This document shows positions 10,739 through 22,689 of a DNA stretch of 64,000 nucleotides, in pieces; position 1 is the stretch's first letter; each line of letters opens with the position of its first letter. Origin of the DNA: Taxawa tesnikishii (nom. ined.) (taxonomy: Eukaryota > Ascomycota > Dothideomycetes > Dothideales); the NCBI GenBank assembly GCA_030247885.1, contig JAPDRO010000004.1, positions 1 to 64,000 of the forward strand. The letters are read 5' to 3'. The notes beneath the pieces are model-generated. The model ran no database searches. It worked only from the letters and a program-made list of their open reading frames with translations, and had not been told where the DNA came from. Position numbers and translations under genes: made by a program.

Positions 10739-11329
10739 ACTACGTTAATGTAAGTTAGCGAATCGGTGCTATATGATACCTCGGCAAAAGTCTGCGTAAT
10801 TCCCCGAATCCTCCGAATCTAGAAGCCTACCCTCTAATGCACTACCCTATGCCCTGTACCTATAACACTAGCAATTAACTAGCAAACTAAGTATAGAATA
10901 GTTTAGATCTTAGAGGTTTACATAGTAACTTAGGAATAGTAATTTTCTTTAGTATTTAATATACTAGCTATTATTTTAAAGGTAAGCCTAGATCCTATTT
11001 ACTATACTTATAATATAATTATATATTATATTACTACTAATATAATTCCAAGTATATATAAGGGTATCTTCTATCCTTTTATATATAAAGTTATTACTAC
11101 TACTTTATAAATTTATATTAAAATATAGCTAAAAGAGCTACTTTTTAAGTATAGTTTATATATACTTAATAAAGTTTAAATCTAGTAAGTATATAAGCTA
11201 GTCTTTTACTAGTTTAATACCTTCCTTTCTAAAAAAGTTACTATCTTTTTAGCTATATATATACTAGCGTTATTTTATTAAAATAGTAAGTCCTTATAAT
11301 ATATAGGAAGTAAGCTTATAGTAAGAATA
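10739..11329. repeat. RIP-degraded AT-rich flank of the Copia fossil
   Basis: GC-normal at the left edge, passing into CpA/TpG-depleted AT-rich sequence. No element boundaries or coding remnants were recognised; probably another repeat into which the retroelement inserted. Confidence 0.5.
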
Positions 11330-11498
11330 TAGTTAAACTAAGTACTTAACTATAACTAAATATATAGTAAAACTAACTATAACTTATTAATTAATTAAAC
11401 TATTTATAATAGTAGCTAGGAAATAAAGAGATTTTTACTTAGCTTAATAAGTTATATAACTATCTATTTAGACTAAGTAACTATTATCTTATAATACT
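11330..11498 (-). repeat. LTR of the Copia fossil (3' side on minus strand)
   Basis: Direct repeat partner of 16,639-16,806; the shared core includes GTTAAACTAAGTACTTAA and TAGCTTAATAAGTTATATAA. AT-rich and RIP-altered. Confidence 0.75.
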
Positions 11499-14400
11499 CT
11501 TCCTTAGCTAAATTAGTCCTCTTTAGATAGTTTAAGTTAACTAATAAACCTCTAGAAATACTAACCTTAAAGAGGCTTTATAAAGTTATTAGTAATTATC
11601 TCTTATATACTAATAAAGTTAATATTAATTTTCTTCCTCTTATATAGATTTCTAATATAATAATAGGCTATATTAATATACTTTAATCTATTATAAGTAT
11701 ACGTATCTTAAATAAAAAGAAAGTAGCTTAGTTCTCTCCTTTAAGTATAATAAGTAATTTAATAGTAAACTTTAACTCCTCCTAAACTATTAGCTTAAAA
11801 GGGTCGCTACTAATAAGGTACTAATAGTTTATATCTCTTAAGAGTAATATAAGCTATTATAATTACTTTAAGTAAGTATATATTACTATATATTTAGTAT
11901 TTATAGTAGAAGTTACTACTAACTTTTACTTCTTACTTATTTAGCTAATTAGCCTTCTTCTAAGTATAAATATATTACTAAGGATAGAGATCTTATCTCG
12001 TTTATTTATTATATAGTTAGAGTTAAAAAGTTAGTTAAATATTAGTCTTAGTATACTCCTAAAATAATTACTAAGTTAGTATTTAATTTTAAGTACCTTA
12101 AGATTCTCTTAGTTACCTTAATATAAAACTCTACTAGATTTATAAGGTACTAGCTTAGTTTGCTTAAGGCGAAGGTAATATTAGGTCTTATTAAAATACT
12201 AAGGTAAACTATCTTTCTAATTAGATATTAGTACTTTCTTTAGTTTACTCTTATATCTTAGAGTCTAGCTAGTCTTAGTATATCGTAGCTATTTAATAGT
12301 ACCTTTACTAGGTAAGCTTTATCTTTCTCTATATTATATTTAGTAAGAATATCTTTAATATAATAAGACTAGTTTATTTTAATTATTTTAGCTTTCTTAT
12401 TCCTTATAATTCTTACTTTAAAGATAAAGTTAATTTCTCCTAGGTCCTTAATCTTAAAGATAGAGGCAAAAGCCTCTTTAAACTATAAGATATTATTAAT
12501 ATTCTTATACGCTACTTAGATATTATTTACGTAAATAAGGAAAAGTATCTTCCTTTTAAGTAAATTAAAAGATACGAGTCTACCTTACTTTAAACGAAGC
12601 CTAGTTTCTAAAGCTATAGTATATAGTTTTAGTTTTAGTCTCTTACTATTTACTTAAGACTATATAAACTCCTAAGAACCTTAAGTACTTAGCTAGGAGC
12701 GAGATTAATACTAAGTAGAAGTACTATATAAATCTCCTCCTTTAAGAACGACTTAGTAAAAGTATTATTAATATCTACTTAATAGTACTCTAGATCCTCG
12801 ATTATAATAATAGTTAGGAAGACTCTTAGAATATTATACTTTAGAGTAAGAGTAAAAGTATATTTAAAATTAATACTATACTTCTAGGAAAATCCTCTTA
12901 TTACTAGCTTAGCCTTTAGTTTATTTAGAGATTTATCTAAGTTAAACTTAATATCGAAAACTTATTTACTTAATACGATATTATACCTCTTTAGTAAGGT
13001 AGCTATTTTAAACGTTACGTTTACTTATAAAGTATCTAGTTCCTTTTTAATAGCTTCCTTTTAGAGTTCTCCTTAAATAGAGTTATAAATAACTTTTAAA
13101 TAAGTTCGCGAAATTAAAATATTTATCTTACTTTTTACTATAAAAGCGAACTCTTCCTCTACTTAATTAACTTTAAAAAGAGCAATAACTTAATTTTATC
13201 CTTCTTTTATAAGTAGAGCTATAAGAGCCTTAAAGATCTTAACTAACTTATAGTTAATTTTTAACTTATCTTTATTAAGATTCCCTCTTGTTTTCTTAAG
13301 TATTAGGATTTCGACGTAAGAGAAGACCTTCTTTAGTAAAACTAAGGTAGGAATCTTAACGTAAGAAAATATAGTTTTTAGCTAAGTTAAAATAACTATC
13401 TCTTACTTTTCCTATTATAATTCTTTTAATAAAGACTCCTCCTACTAGGTTATATAAGACTCCTTTTAATTTATAGTCTTAGGAAGCTTTTCCTACTATA
13501 GTATATCCTTATAAATACTTAGTATAGGCTCTATTAGCTACCTCCTTAGTCTACTAATTAGCCTCCTCTAGGGTACTATATTTAGAGTAAATCTAACGAG
13601 TATATTAAGCTTAATATTCCCTCCCTTTTTATCCTTAAAGAACTTAATTACTTTACTTATAATTATCTTTCTTATATCTAGTATTTAGAGTTTCTATTAC
13701 TTAGTAGTACCTTTAATATAGCTTATAAAGACTTTAACTTTACTTTTATCTATTAGCTTATCTTATCTTAAGAATAAAGGTAAGGATTTTAAGTTTATAT
13801 AAGTAATAACTTTATAACCTTAGACTTTAATATAGTCGATTAATAAGGTAATTTTAGTAAAAGCTTCCTTAAGACTAAGCTATTTACTATTAATAACTAG
13901 TCCGTTAAATATAAGGTTTCTAAGGTAAATATTAGTTTATATTACTTGAACTAGAACTTATTTAATAGCCCTACGTCCTTAAGTATTACTCTTATATTAA
14001 ACTTTATAGTCTAGTTACTTCTTTTAATAACTTTATTTTAAGTAATAGTAAACTATAGTTAGACTCTCTCTTATTTCTCTTACTCTTAAAAGACTTCCTT
14101 TAACTTAAGAGTATTATTACTTTTAATAGCTTTAAGTTTAGCTTTACTTTAGAGTTTCGCCTTCTTCTTTTATTACTAAAAGTAAGTAGGAACTTTATCT
14201 CTAGTCCTTAGTCTATAGATCTAGGCTTTCCTTAAGTAATTATTTATAATAAGAAGGAATATAATATACTCTTACTATAATAGTTTAAATAGTTTATAAA
14301 TATCTATATAGACTAAGTTAAGTACCTTTAGCTTTCTTATTAAGAGAAGTCCCTTCTTATTCCTAATCTTAGTAAGCGTATAAATCTTATATTAATAGTT

Positions 14401-16299
14401 TTTATTAATTTAAATTAGTTTAGTAAGTATTATAACTTTATATAAGTTACTAATCTTTTTAGCCTTAAGATAAGTAAGCCTTTTATACTATAGTTAGTAT
14501 CTCTACTTTTAGGCTATATCTTTTACTAGTACCTTTTCGGGACTATCTATTAGATCTTTATATAACTCCGAGAGCTATATAATATTTACCTTAACTTTTA
14601 TTAGTAAATCCTCGAGTATATTAGCTAGCTAATTACTCGGCTCTTAAAGCTATATAGATTCTACTTATTAGTAAGTAATCTTATCTCGTAAATTTAATAA
14701 AATAGAACCCTAATAAGTACTCGATATAGCTCGAAATGTATATTAATTATTTAGCGAAGTAATCTTATTTATAATATAAATACTACCTTTATACTTTACC
14801 TTTACTATAATATTTCCTTATTTATCTTTTAAGTATATACTATCTTCGTCGAAGGTCTTATAGAGTTCGCTCTTATATATTTTCCTTTTAGATAATAAGT
14901 TAGCTTTAAAATTAGGAATATAAAGTATCTTTAATAAAAGGATCGAGTTCTTATCTTTATTTATTATTTTTACTATATCCTAGTAGTTTAAGAATAGAAC
15001 TCTTCCTTTTATTATAATCTTCCGTCTTAGAATATCTTAAAGTAGTCCTTTAAATAACTAGGGCTAGTTAATTATATATAAACTTATACTAGTATTAGAG
15101 GCTTAACTTTAATAAGAAACCTTACTTCTTACTTCCTTAAAGAAATAAGTAACTTCCTTAATAAGGTCTATAAACTTTTAATCTTAGTTTAATAAGTTTA
15201 ACTTTATAGTCTAGAATCTACTTAAGGTTAAAGTTTCCTTAACTTTAAAGGCTTTATACTTTCTCTTTTCTTACTTTAAGCTTATTCTTTCTTACTTTAA
15301 GTTTATAACTTCTTTATAGAGCTTATTAATTAAGTTTATTATATCGTTATTACTTCTCTTTAGCTTAACTTAAGACTTCTTTTATTTCCTTTTATTCTTT
15401 ACTATAGTTTTTATATCTTTAAGAGAGGGGTAGTTTTTAGTTAGTAGTTACTATTATAAAGATAATACTTAGCTTAATTTAGTAACTAGGATTTCCTTTT
15501 ATCGGACGTCTTTTATTGTTAATACCTTTTAGTAAAAAGAGTAAATTAGCTAGCCTTAGCCTTAAGAGAAGCTTCTTTCTCTTAGAGCTTAAGGATTAAC
15601 TCCTTAATTAGTAGATTTATTTAAGTATTAATAGTATTCCTTATAATAGTATATTTATTTAGTAAAGCCTAAAGTAGCTACTAAAGTCTCTTACTTAGCT
15701 TCTTAATAGCCGCTATATTTAGTTAAGTAGTAGCTACCTTCTTACTTAGCTTAGCTAGTTAAGTTTATACTTTATTTATAGTTATTTCTAGGCTTATTTT
15801 ATAGTTAATAAAATCCTATAAGTTTTACCTTATTATTATTTAAAGCTTATCTAAGTATTTGTTTCTTAGCTCCTTTTATTTAGTTATAGCTATATTTAGG
15901 TCTTTAATTTAGTCTTAGTTATCCTTACTAATATAGATAGTAATTTAGTATTTAACTTTCGTATTAGCTTAGATATAAAATAAGAAGGTAAGAGGCTATA
16001 TAACTATTATAAATTCTTTTCTTAAAGTTAAAGATAAAGTTATCGTTTATATACTTTCCTTCTCTTTTAATTTATTCCTAATAATAAACTAGATATTTTC
16101 TCCTATTAACTACTCTCTTATAAGTATAAATTATCTCTCCGAATTTTTCTTATAAGAATAGGAATAAGTTTCTTCTTATTAAAGAATTCGTTTATTAAGT
16201 TTATTATAGTCGTTTATATAAATTAAAACGATATAATAGAATCGAATTAGCGCGAAAGAAAAGGTAATAAGTTAGTAGACTTTAGTATTTATAAAAGTA

Positions 16300-16600
16300 A
16301 AGTAGGCTCTATAATACTTAGTAAACTTATAATAGTAAAGAGCTTTACTTAATATAACTAGTCTTACTACTTATTATAGCCCTTTTAGTTACTATACCTT
16401 ATAGTACTTAGTCTTATTACCTTATAGCCCTTCTAAGTACTAGTATACTTTTATAGGTAGTTTTACTACTTCTAGTAACTCTTCTATATATAGGAATTAT
16501 ATTAGTTTTACTACTTATAGTAGCCTTTCTAATATAGGTATTAATTATGTTAGTTTTACTACCTATTATAGCCCTTCTAAGTATAAAATATACTATACTT
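16300..16600. repeat. Imperfect tandem repeats inside the Copia fossil
   Basis: Four or five degenerate units of about 55-70 nt, each carrying TTACTACYTAT and TATAGCCCTTCTAAGTA-like words. They lie between the 5' LTR and the gag side of the fossil, the position of its leader. Confidence 0.6.
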
Positions 16601-16638
16601 AATTAAGTAGTAAGTTATTATAAACTTAGGCTTATAAC

Positions 16639-16806
16639 TAGTTAAACTAAGTACTTAATTATAACTAAATATATAGTAGAACTAACTATAACTTATTAAT
16701 TAATTAAGTTATTTATAACGATAACTAGGAAATAAAGAGATTTCTTACTTAGCTTAATAAGTTATATAACTATCTATTTAAACTAGGCGACTATTATCTT
16801 ATAATA
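16639..16806 (-). repeat. LTR of the Copia fossil (5' side on minus strand)
   Basis: Direct repeat partner of 11,330-11,498; see the element entry. Confidence 0.75.
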
Positions 16807-17700
16807 AGTATTAATATATAAGTTTACTAAGTACCCTTACTTCTTTAATTCTATATCCCTATATATAATAATTAATTTAGTCTTATAGTTACTATATATA
16901 TTAGCTTATACTATTATACGTATATCCTTACTCTTATTAAATAGTTAAACCTTATCTTTCTAGTATACTTAGCTAGTAGTACGCTATATATAAGTAGTTA
17001 GTTTACTAGATTTACGCTTTATAAAGTACTTATTTAAAAAGATAACTTTTAGCTAGTCTTTAATATTTTAGTCTTTATATAATTTATATTATTTTCTTTT
17101 CCTTTTAACTAAGGCTTTTAATAATAAAGGTCTCTTCTTAGTAATTTAATCCTTAATACCTTAATCCTTTAAAACTCGGTAGACTATAATATAACTATAA
17201 TTTAACTAGAGATCCTTTAAAAGCTAGCTATAGTTATAAAATAAATATTTACGCGTATAACGTATAATTATACGCTTTATACGCTTTATATAAGCTTATA
17301 GACGACTTATACGAAGTTTAGAAATACTATATAGTTACTAAGAGGACCTTTTAATAATAGTACTAATAGTACTAACTATAAGGTTAAAGATCTCGCGTAT
17401 TTAACGTTATAATATACTAGTAATAATTATTTTAACGATCTAATTTCTTATAGCTAGTAAGATCTTAGTATTACGACGTTTATTACGTAGTATTATAGTA
17501 AGAGTACGAGTTTATAGCGCTATAGTAGTAGTTAAATTAATAGAGTATTATTCTAGCTAACGCGTCGCGCAAATTTATACGTAGACTTTTGCCGAGGTAT
17601 TATAGATCTCTTATATACCTAATAACGTTAACTATAAGGGAGTTAGTTAAGTAGAGTAGTTAATTACTAAACTTTAAGCCTTTTAGCTTTATGAATTATC
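16807..17700. repeat. RIP-degraded AT-rich flank right of the Copia fossil
   Basis: AT-rich, CpA/TpG-poor sequence; somewhat more CpG than the element itself. No recognisable coding remnant or terminal repeat. Confidence 0.5.
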
Positions 17701-18686
17701 TACGCATTATAATAATAGGGTATAGTTTGATAGATATTCGAATGTTCAGGAGGGAAGGAAGCTAATAGCTGGGAAGAAAAGAGATATGCCTTAGACTAGG
17801 TCTATCTTCATAGTTTCGTAATAGGTATACGCGGAGCCCACGACGCGCCTGCGATATCCCTAGTCCTCAGGGTGCCTTACTGTCGCAAGGTGTGCTTTCC
17901 AACAAATAAGCAACAACCACAAAGATAGAAGTAGCGATATCAACATCCCACCGGTGAGAGGGTGCCACGGCGCCAAGATGATCTTGACCTCCGAACAAAG
18001 CTGCCTCCTTAGCCGAGTTCACCTTCCCCATACTACGATTAGAACAACCATTCGGACGAAAGTTGAGCATCATGCCACCGGTGCAAGCATGATGTTTGTT
18101 ACGACCACCCCAGCTCTCGCCTTCACCACTACTAGTCCTAGGCGACTACCTCGCTAGCGAAACCATCCCTCGCCTCCACCTCCATGACACGACTTTCCTA
18201 CCCAACCTAACCTCATTCCCGATCCCTGCACCCGCTATGTTTCCGTGCAGAGACACGGCCTTGCGTAGGCGATATAAACAGCGCCCGAAACGAGAGGCGT
18301 TCACTTTCCCTACCTACGTCCTGCCAACCTACGCTAAGCGAGGTCACCTATCGCAGGGGTGGAATCGAGCGGAAGATCCCGCAGACCCCGTACGGCATGT
18401 TGTAGCTGGCGCAACAACTCCGCAGGCATGAGTAGCTTGAAGCTAGAATCGACTCGGGTGCGAAAACGTTTCAGTATACTCCAGGGTCAGGCCCGGGGTC
18501 CTGTCGCGAGGCAGTCTACAATGTTGCTTCCTCGAGTATCGTTGCAGAAGCCTCCCTGTCCCTATGGTGAAGTAGAAGTGGAGCGAGATCCGCGACGCAC
18601 AGTCTTTGCGGAACAGAGTGGCGTTGTAGAATGACACCCGGAAGACCATGTTACCGTTGCGCATCAACGCGAGCGCAATGTCCGAC
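17701..18686. other. GC-normal spacer, no recognised gene
   Basis: Normal composition resumes at about 17,700. Short frames on both strands overlap each other and none resembles a known protein. The right part lies downstream of the minus-strand gene ending at 18,687. Confidence 0.4.
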
Positions 18687-20035
18687 TCAGTAAGCAATCG
18701 TCTTCCTCTCCACCCTGACCTCCTCGCTCTTCAGATCCACATCCCCGTCAAACTCATCCGGCCCATGTTTTGTCGCCATGTGTTGGATTAATCCATCCAC
18801 AGTCCGGCATATAACATCCGCATCCCTATCGCGTTGGCGAGCGCATAGAACGCAACCGAAGCGACCATCAGGAGTGTGGCATTTGACGACGAAGCGTGCA
18901 GACATGCGGTATTCGATGGTACGGTTGGAAGTGGGATCAGTGCTAAAGACCCATACATCCCGCGAGTCGACAGGCAAAGTGGAATCGCAAGTCGGACAGC
19001 GGCTATCGGAAGACGAAGGTGAGGGGTCGAATGCGGAGTGGAGGGGGCGGGAGGTATCCTGTAGCGTCTCGCTGTAGCGGCAGAAAATCTGTGCAGGCGG
19101 GGCGGGTACTGAGTCCGCTCGTCGCGGAGGGGGTAATGAACGCGCAGAAGAGACTGAGGAACGACGAGCTGGAAACGTCGATCGTTTTTGTAGTGGCGTG
19201 GGACCTTCTAGGGAATCCAAGCTGCTCTGTCTGCGCAGCATTCCAGGTCTTTGTGGAGAGTTGTAGTCAGGTAGCTGTTTACGACCAGGCAACATTCTGT
19301 CAGGATTGGATCCCAGCATACGCCTGTACTGCCCTTGCAGCGCATCGAGAGAGCCGTCTCGTGCAGTCTGCTGTGCCGAGATGAGACGCTGCATGTCGGC
19401 TTCCGTGAGGTTGCGGCCGGTGTAGAGGGCGTCTTGCAGGACGTTAATGACGGTTTGTTGAAGCTGGATGATTTGGGTCTGGAGTTTGTTCTCCGTGATG
19501 ACTGGCAGTTTGTCAGCAACATCTCGGCCATGCTACACTCATCCTTAGACGGGCCGCGCAGACTGACCATCACCCTGCGCGTACCCAGCGCCCATGCGCA
19601 TAAGATTGTCCTGATACGCCTGTTCGATCATAGCCCTTGAGCGGCGCGCCGAGTACGCAAAGTATTCATCATCGTCGTAGTCGTCTCGAAACCGCCTGCG
19701 CCTATTCCCCTCTCTGTCACCCCCTCTGTCACCCTCACGCTCATCCTTGTTGCTGGCCTCTAGCTTCTTAAGCTTCTCCTCCAGCACCTTGATCTGTCCG
19801 TCCTGCTTCCCGTCTGTAGCCTTCTGCTTATGCCTATCGTGTTTCTCTTGGATCTTGTCGGCCAGAGCCATCGAGGCGGAAAAAGTGCCAACGAGTGTGG
19901 ATACGAGTGTTGCGACGATGAAGCCTTTCTGTGTATGGCATCTTTGCGTAAGCCGTTTGTGCTGTACATACCCATTGAGAGGCTGGCTTGTCGTACCTTG
20001 AGGTGTTTCTCTTCAATCATGTTGGCGTAGTTCAT
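18687..20035 (-). CDS. Hypothetical single-pass membrane coiled-coil protein
   Basis: Not a family I recognise, but clearly coding across several exons. Exon 1 ends MNYANMIEEKHLK at the GTACGA donor near 19,996; a candidate acceptor CACAG joins it in frame to KGFIVATLVSTLVGTFSAS, a hydrophobic segment. Then follow a charged helix (IKVLEEKLKKLEASNKDERE), an RD-rich stretch, and, after a probable 51-nt intron near 19,585-19,535, a leucine/glutamine-rich helix (TQIIQLQQTVINVLQDALYT) and a Ser/Pro-rich tail with CPTC and CVLC pairs and a HMATKH segment. The reading frame stays open upstream of the 20,035 ATG (SKSKRAKRRKTK), so the true start may be further out in another exon. Confidence 0.6.
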
Positions 20036-20862
20036 CTTGGTCTTGCGTCTCTTCGCTCTCTTCGATTTGCTCGTAGCAGTGGTCGGCTCAGACCCAGGAA
20101 CGGCTGTACGATTGCTTGCGGACCCGGCCTTTTGTTGGGAGCGTACGTTGCAAGCGGAAGAAGTATCGGTCTGTCATCTGCTCGAGCTACCGTCGTGCTG
20201 GTTATCACGAGCCCGTTGGAAATGCGGTATATGGCACATGGTCACCGCTATTGTGCCATTGACGTCGTCGGGCATGCAAGTACGAATCCACTATAGAACA
20301 CGGCTCCACCTATAGCCGGCCGGTTCTTCCCGAACCCTTGGCGCGATGCATACTCCCTTGTGCTCACCCGCGGTGAAGCGACCGAGAAACTTGCTGTGTG
20401 CATGTCTAGTGAAGGAAGGGCCAGACGACAGAAACGAAGAGGCAGTTCTAGTGCTCTCTGCCTTGCGTAGTGGAAGATCTCCCGATAAACAAAAACGTAG
20501 ATGGTCCGGGGTGCTCAAGCTTCATTGCGCCCTGTTAGGCAACGCTAAACTCAGATTGGTATGTATGGTATATACAAGGTCGATATAGCCAGCGCGTTTC
20601 CTTTATATCAACAATCATCCAGCCCAATGACCACTAAACATCCTGTTCCACGAACACACGAACGCGCCGACGTTCGAAGCTGCAAAGCTGCATCGCCGTT
20701 TCTTCGCAGCTCGCGGGCCGGTCAGATTGTCGGCGTCTCTCATGGCCATGAAACCTTGCCCCGGGTACTTCTGGGTGGCGGCAGGAACGTCATCATGCTA
20801 TCCAAAAGCCTTTGTCTTGTTCGTGATCTTCGTTAGCTCGCCAAAGGCGTTAGGGAAACCCA
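20036..20862. other. Spacer, possible upstream exon only
   Basis: Apart from the possible extension of the minus-strand gene to about 20,140, no gene is recognised. The part near 20,863 is where the missing C-terminus of the truncated methyltransferase would be expected, and it is not there in any frame I can see. Confidence 0.4.
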
Positions 20863-21558
20863 TTACGGCTTGAGAACAAGCTGTTCAAGACGCTCGATGC
20901 CCTGGTTCCACAGGTTTGCCCATCGGACGCAGGCGCTGTCGTCCGGTAACGTGTCGTCGTCGCACCCGAAACGAACTTCGAATTCTTGGTTCTCGACCCA
21001 GCCACCGGGCTGCAGGGCCGCGAACGCCTGCGCGTAGAAGAAGGGCCAGGATTTGATGCTGAACCCGTTCATGAGACGCGTATGTACGTAATCGAAGCGG
21101 TCGGAGAAGTCCCAGGGCTCGTCGGCGTCCATGACCTGGAACTCAAGATTCGGCGGCACGGCCGTAGGCTGGATTGGGCTCAGATCTATCCCGATGACTC
21201 GCGCTCCGGGGTGGTCGTCCGCGACGTCCATGGCCCAGATACCTGTCCCTGTTCCCACATCCAGGATGGATCCTGGGTCGGAGATGGGTGCAACGAAGTG
21301 TTTAGAATCGAGGACGAGACGTACGCTGTGGTAGTGGATGTCCATGCGCTCCTGCTCGCGCTCGTCGTTGGGCATTACATACTTGCCCCGTCGGAAGGCG
21401 TGGTAAGAGCGGCCATACTCTTCTTCATAGTCGAAGATGCTAGATGTAACTGAGGCCGTTGATAAAGCCTCATCGCCGAAGCCGGAATCGGAGCCGGACG
21501 TTGAACTGTTGTCCGATGACTCCGGCTGTATAGGCTCGTTGGTATCTTGATGGCACAT
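20863..21558 (-). pseudogene. Truncated LaeA-like SAM methyltransferase
   Basis: The 231-residue product has a Ser-rich N-terminus, FDYEEEYGRSYHAFRRGKY, and the class-I SAM-binding motif ILDVGTGTGIWAMDVAD, followed by VIGIDLSPIQP and ALQPGGWVE. This is the TAM-type methyltransferase family that includes LaeA. Family members usually run past 300 residues; here the frame stops at LEQLVLKP, soon after the post-motif helix, and the C-terminal substrate-side part is missing. It may be a 3'-truncated copy or have lost a last exon. Without the C-terminus, activity is doubtful. Confidence 0.7.
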
Positions 21559-22689
21559 GGTAAACTAGCAATTGCAGATTGGGGTGTATTCTGGGTCCGG
21601 TACGCGGATCGTCACAGCTTAGTGCCCTGTATCTGAGGGGCCTAGATATTCGATGCAGCGTCTTGCGCGGAACAGCATCCTCCCAAGCTGGCGATAAGTT
21701 AACAAAGGCCCCCGGATCGTCGACCTTGAGCTCCTGTACTTTCGAAGTTGAGCTGCGGCTTCACCTACTTCTAGAGGGAGTTGGGCACGTAGGTTGTAGG
21801 TCAGGCGGATCACTTCTGGCCTGAGTGCCTGTATATTAGGGCTCCCGACTGTGTTATCGAACGTCTGCGTATGCGTGCAGTAGGTGGGTGTTTGCCGCCA
21901 ACGTCGTCCACAACGTGTGGGAACGTCAGGCTTCGACTCAGGACTGTTGACTTCCGATTCACTTTACGACGCGCTCAAGAATCGAACGAAGAGAAGGAGG
22001 GCCAGGACGGCGATGATACATGTACATAAGGCAAAGAAACGGCAAGGCTGCTTACCGTTTCGCTGTTTCGACATTATGCATACGATGCACGGTTGCGAAG
22101 CCGCGTGGGTCAACCTGTTTATTGAACCGTCGAGCTCACTAGAGTAAAAGCTTCGGCCTGATCCTTGTCCGGCCCAACCTTGCTATCATCAAACCCTAGT
22201 TGAGCGTGAACATATATACACCATCTATATGGCGACTCTCACTCACAGTAAGAAGCCCAGCCAGAATAGAAGGAGGTTTTGCTGTTCGACTGTACTACAA
22301 GAATCGAGCATATGATTGTTCTCACAGACTGGCTTCCTCGCTTGTATAGATGCATGGCTGGCGTAAACCATGTTCCCGATTCGATCGTTGGCTCGGTTAT
22401 CGGCGAAATGCACGTGGGAAACGGCTGCGGTTTGGCTCGTCTGGCACGCTCCGCTCCCTACGCCGCATGCCCGCCCGCTTTATGATATCTATCTGTGCAT
22501 TCCGTGCCGCGTTCCCTTTTGCTGGAATGCAATATAAATCGCACGTCCATGTGCGTGACCTGACAGCGGACAAATACACTACAGCAGGCATCGAGACCCG
22601 AGGCAGTGGTTCTCGTATCCGCTACAGTGGTTCTCCGGGATTGAACACCCTGTGTGAGGGTTTCCCTTGGTGGCGCATTGGTAACAACA
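21559..22689. other. Spacer between methyltransferase and P450, no gene recognised
   Basis: Normal composition with only short overlapping frames. The last 100-200 bp are the likely P450 promoter. Confidence 0.4.

Larger units (their letters stand above)
11330..16806 (-). mobile_element. Fossil Copia (Ty1-like) LTR retrotransposon, RIP-degraded
   Basis: Two direct repeats of about 168 nt (11,330-11,498 and 16,639-16,806) enclose 5.1 kb, giving a 5.5-kb element of Copia size. They differ at about a dozen positions by eye, all transitions. On the minus strand a remnant of the reverse-transcriptase catalytic region lies near 12,500-12,540, which places the polymerase towards the low-coordinate end as expected for a minus-strand element; the gag side lies towards 16,500. 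The element is thoroughly broken, with very many stops, and has no coding capacity. RIP speeds divergence, so LTR difference cannot be read as a clock. Copia rather than Gypsy rests on this one motif and the size. Confidence 0.65.

Noticed and set aside
19535-19560. Apparent 18-nt insert (GTCTAA to GTGTAG) with three in-frame stops between coding segments, suggesting an ultra-short intron
   Set aside because: A 51-nt intron from GTGATGG to GCCGAG also restores the frame and has a normal fungal size.
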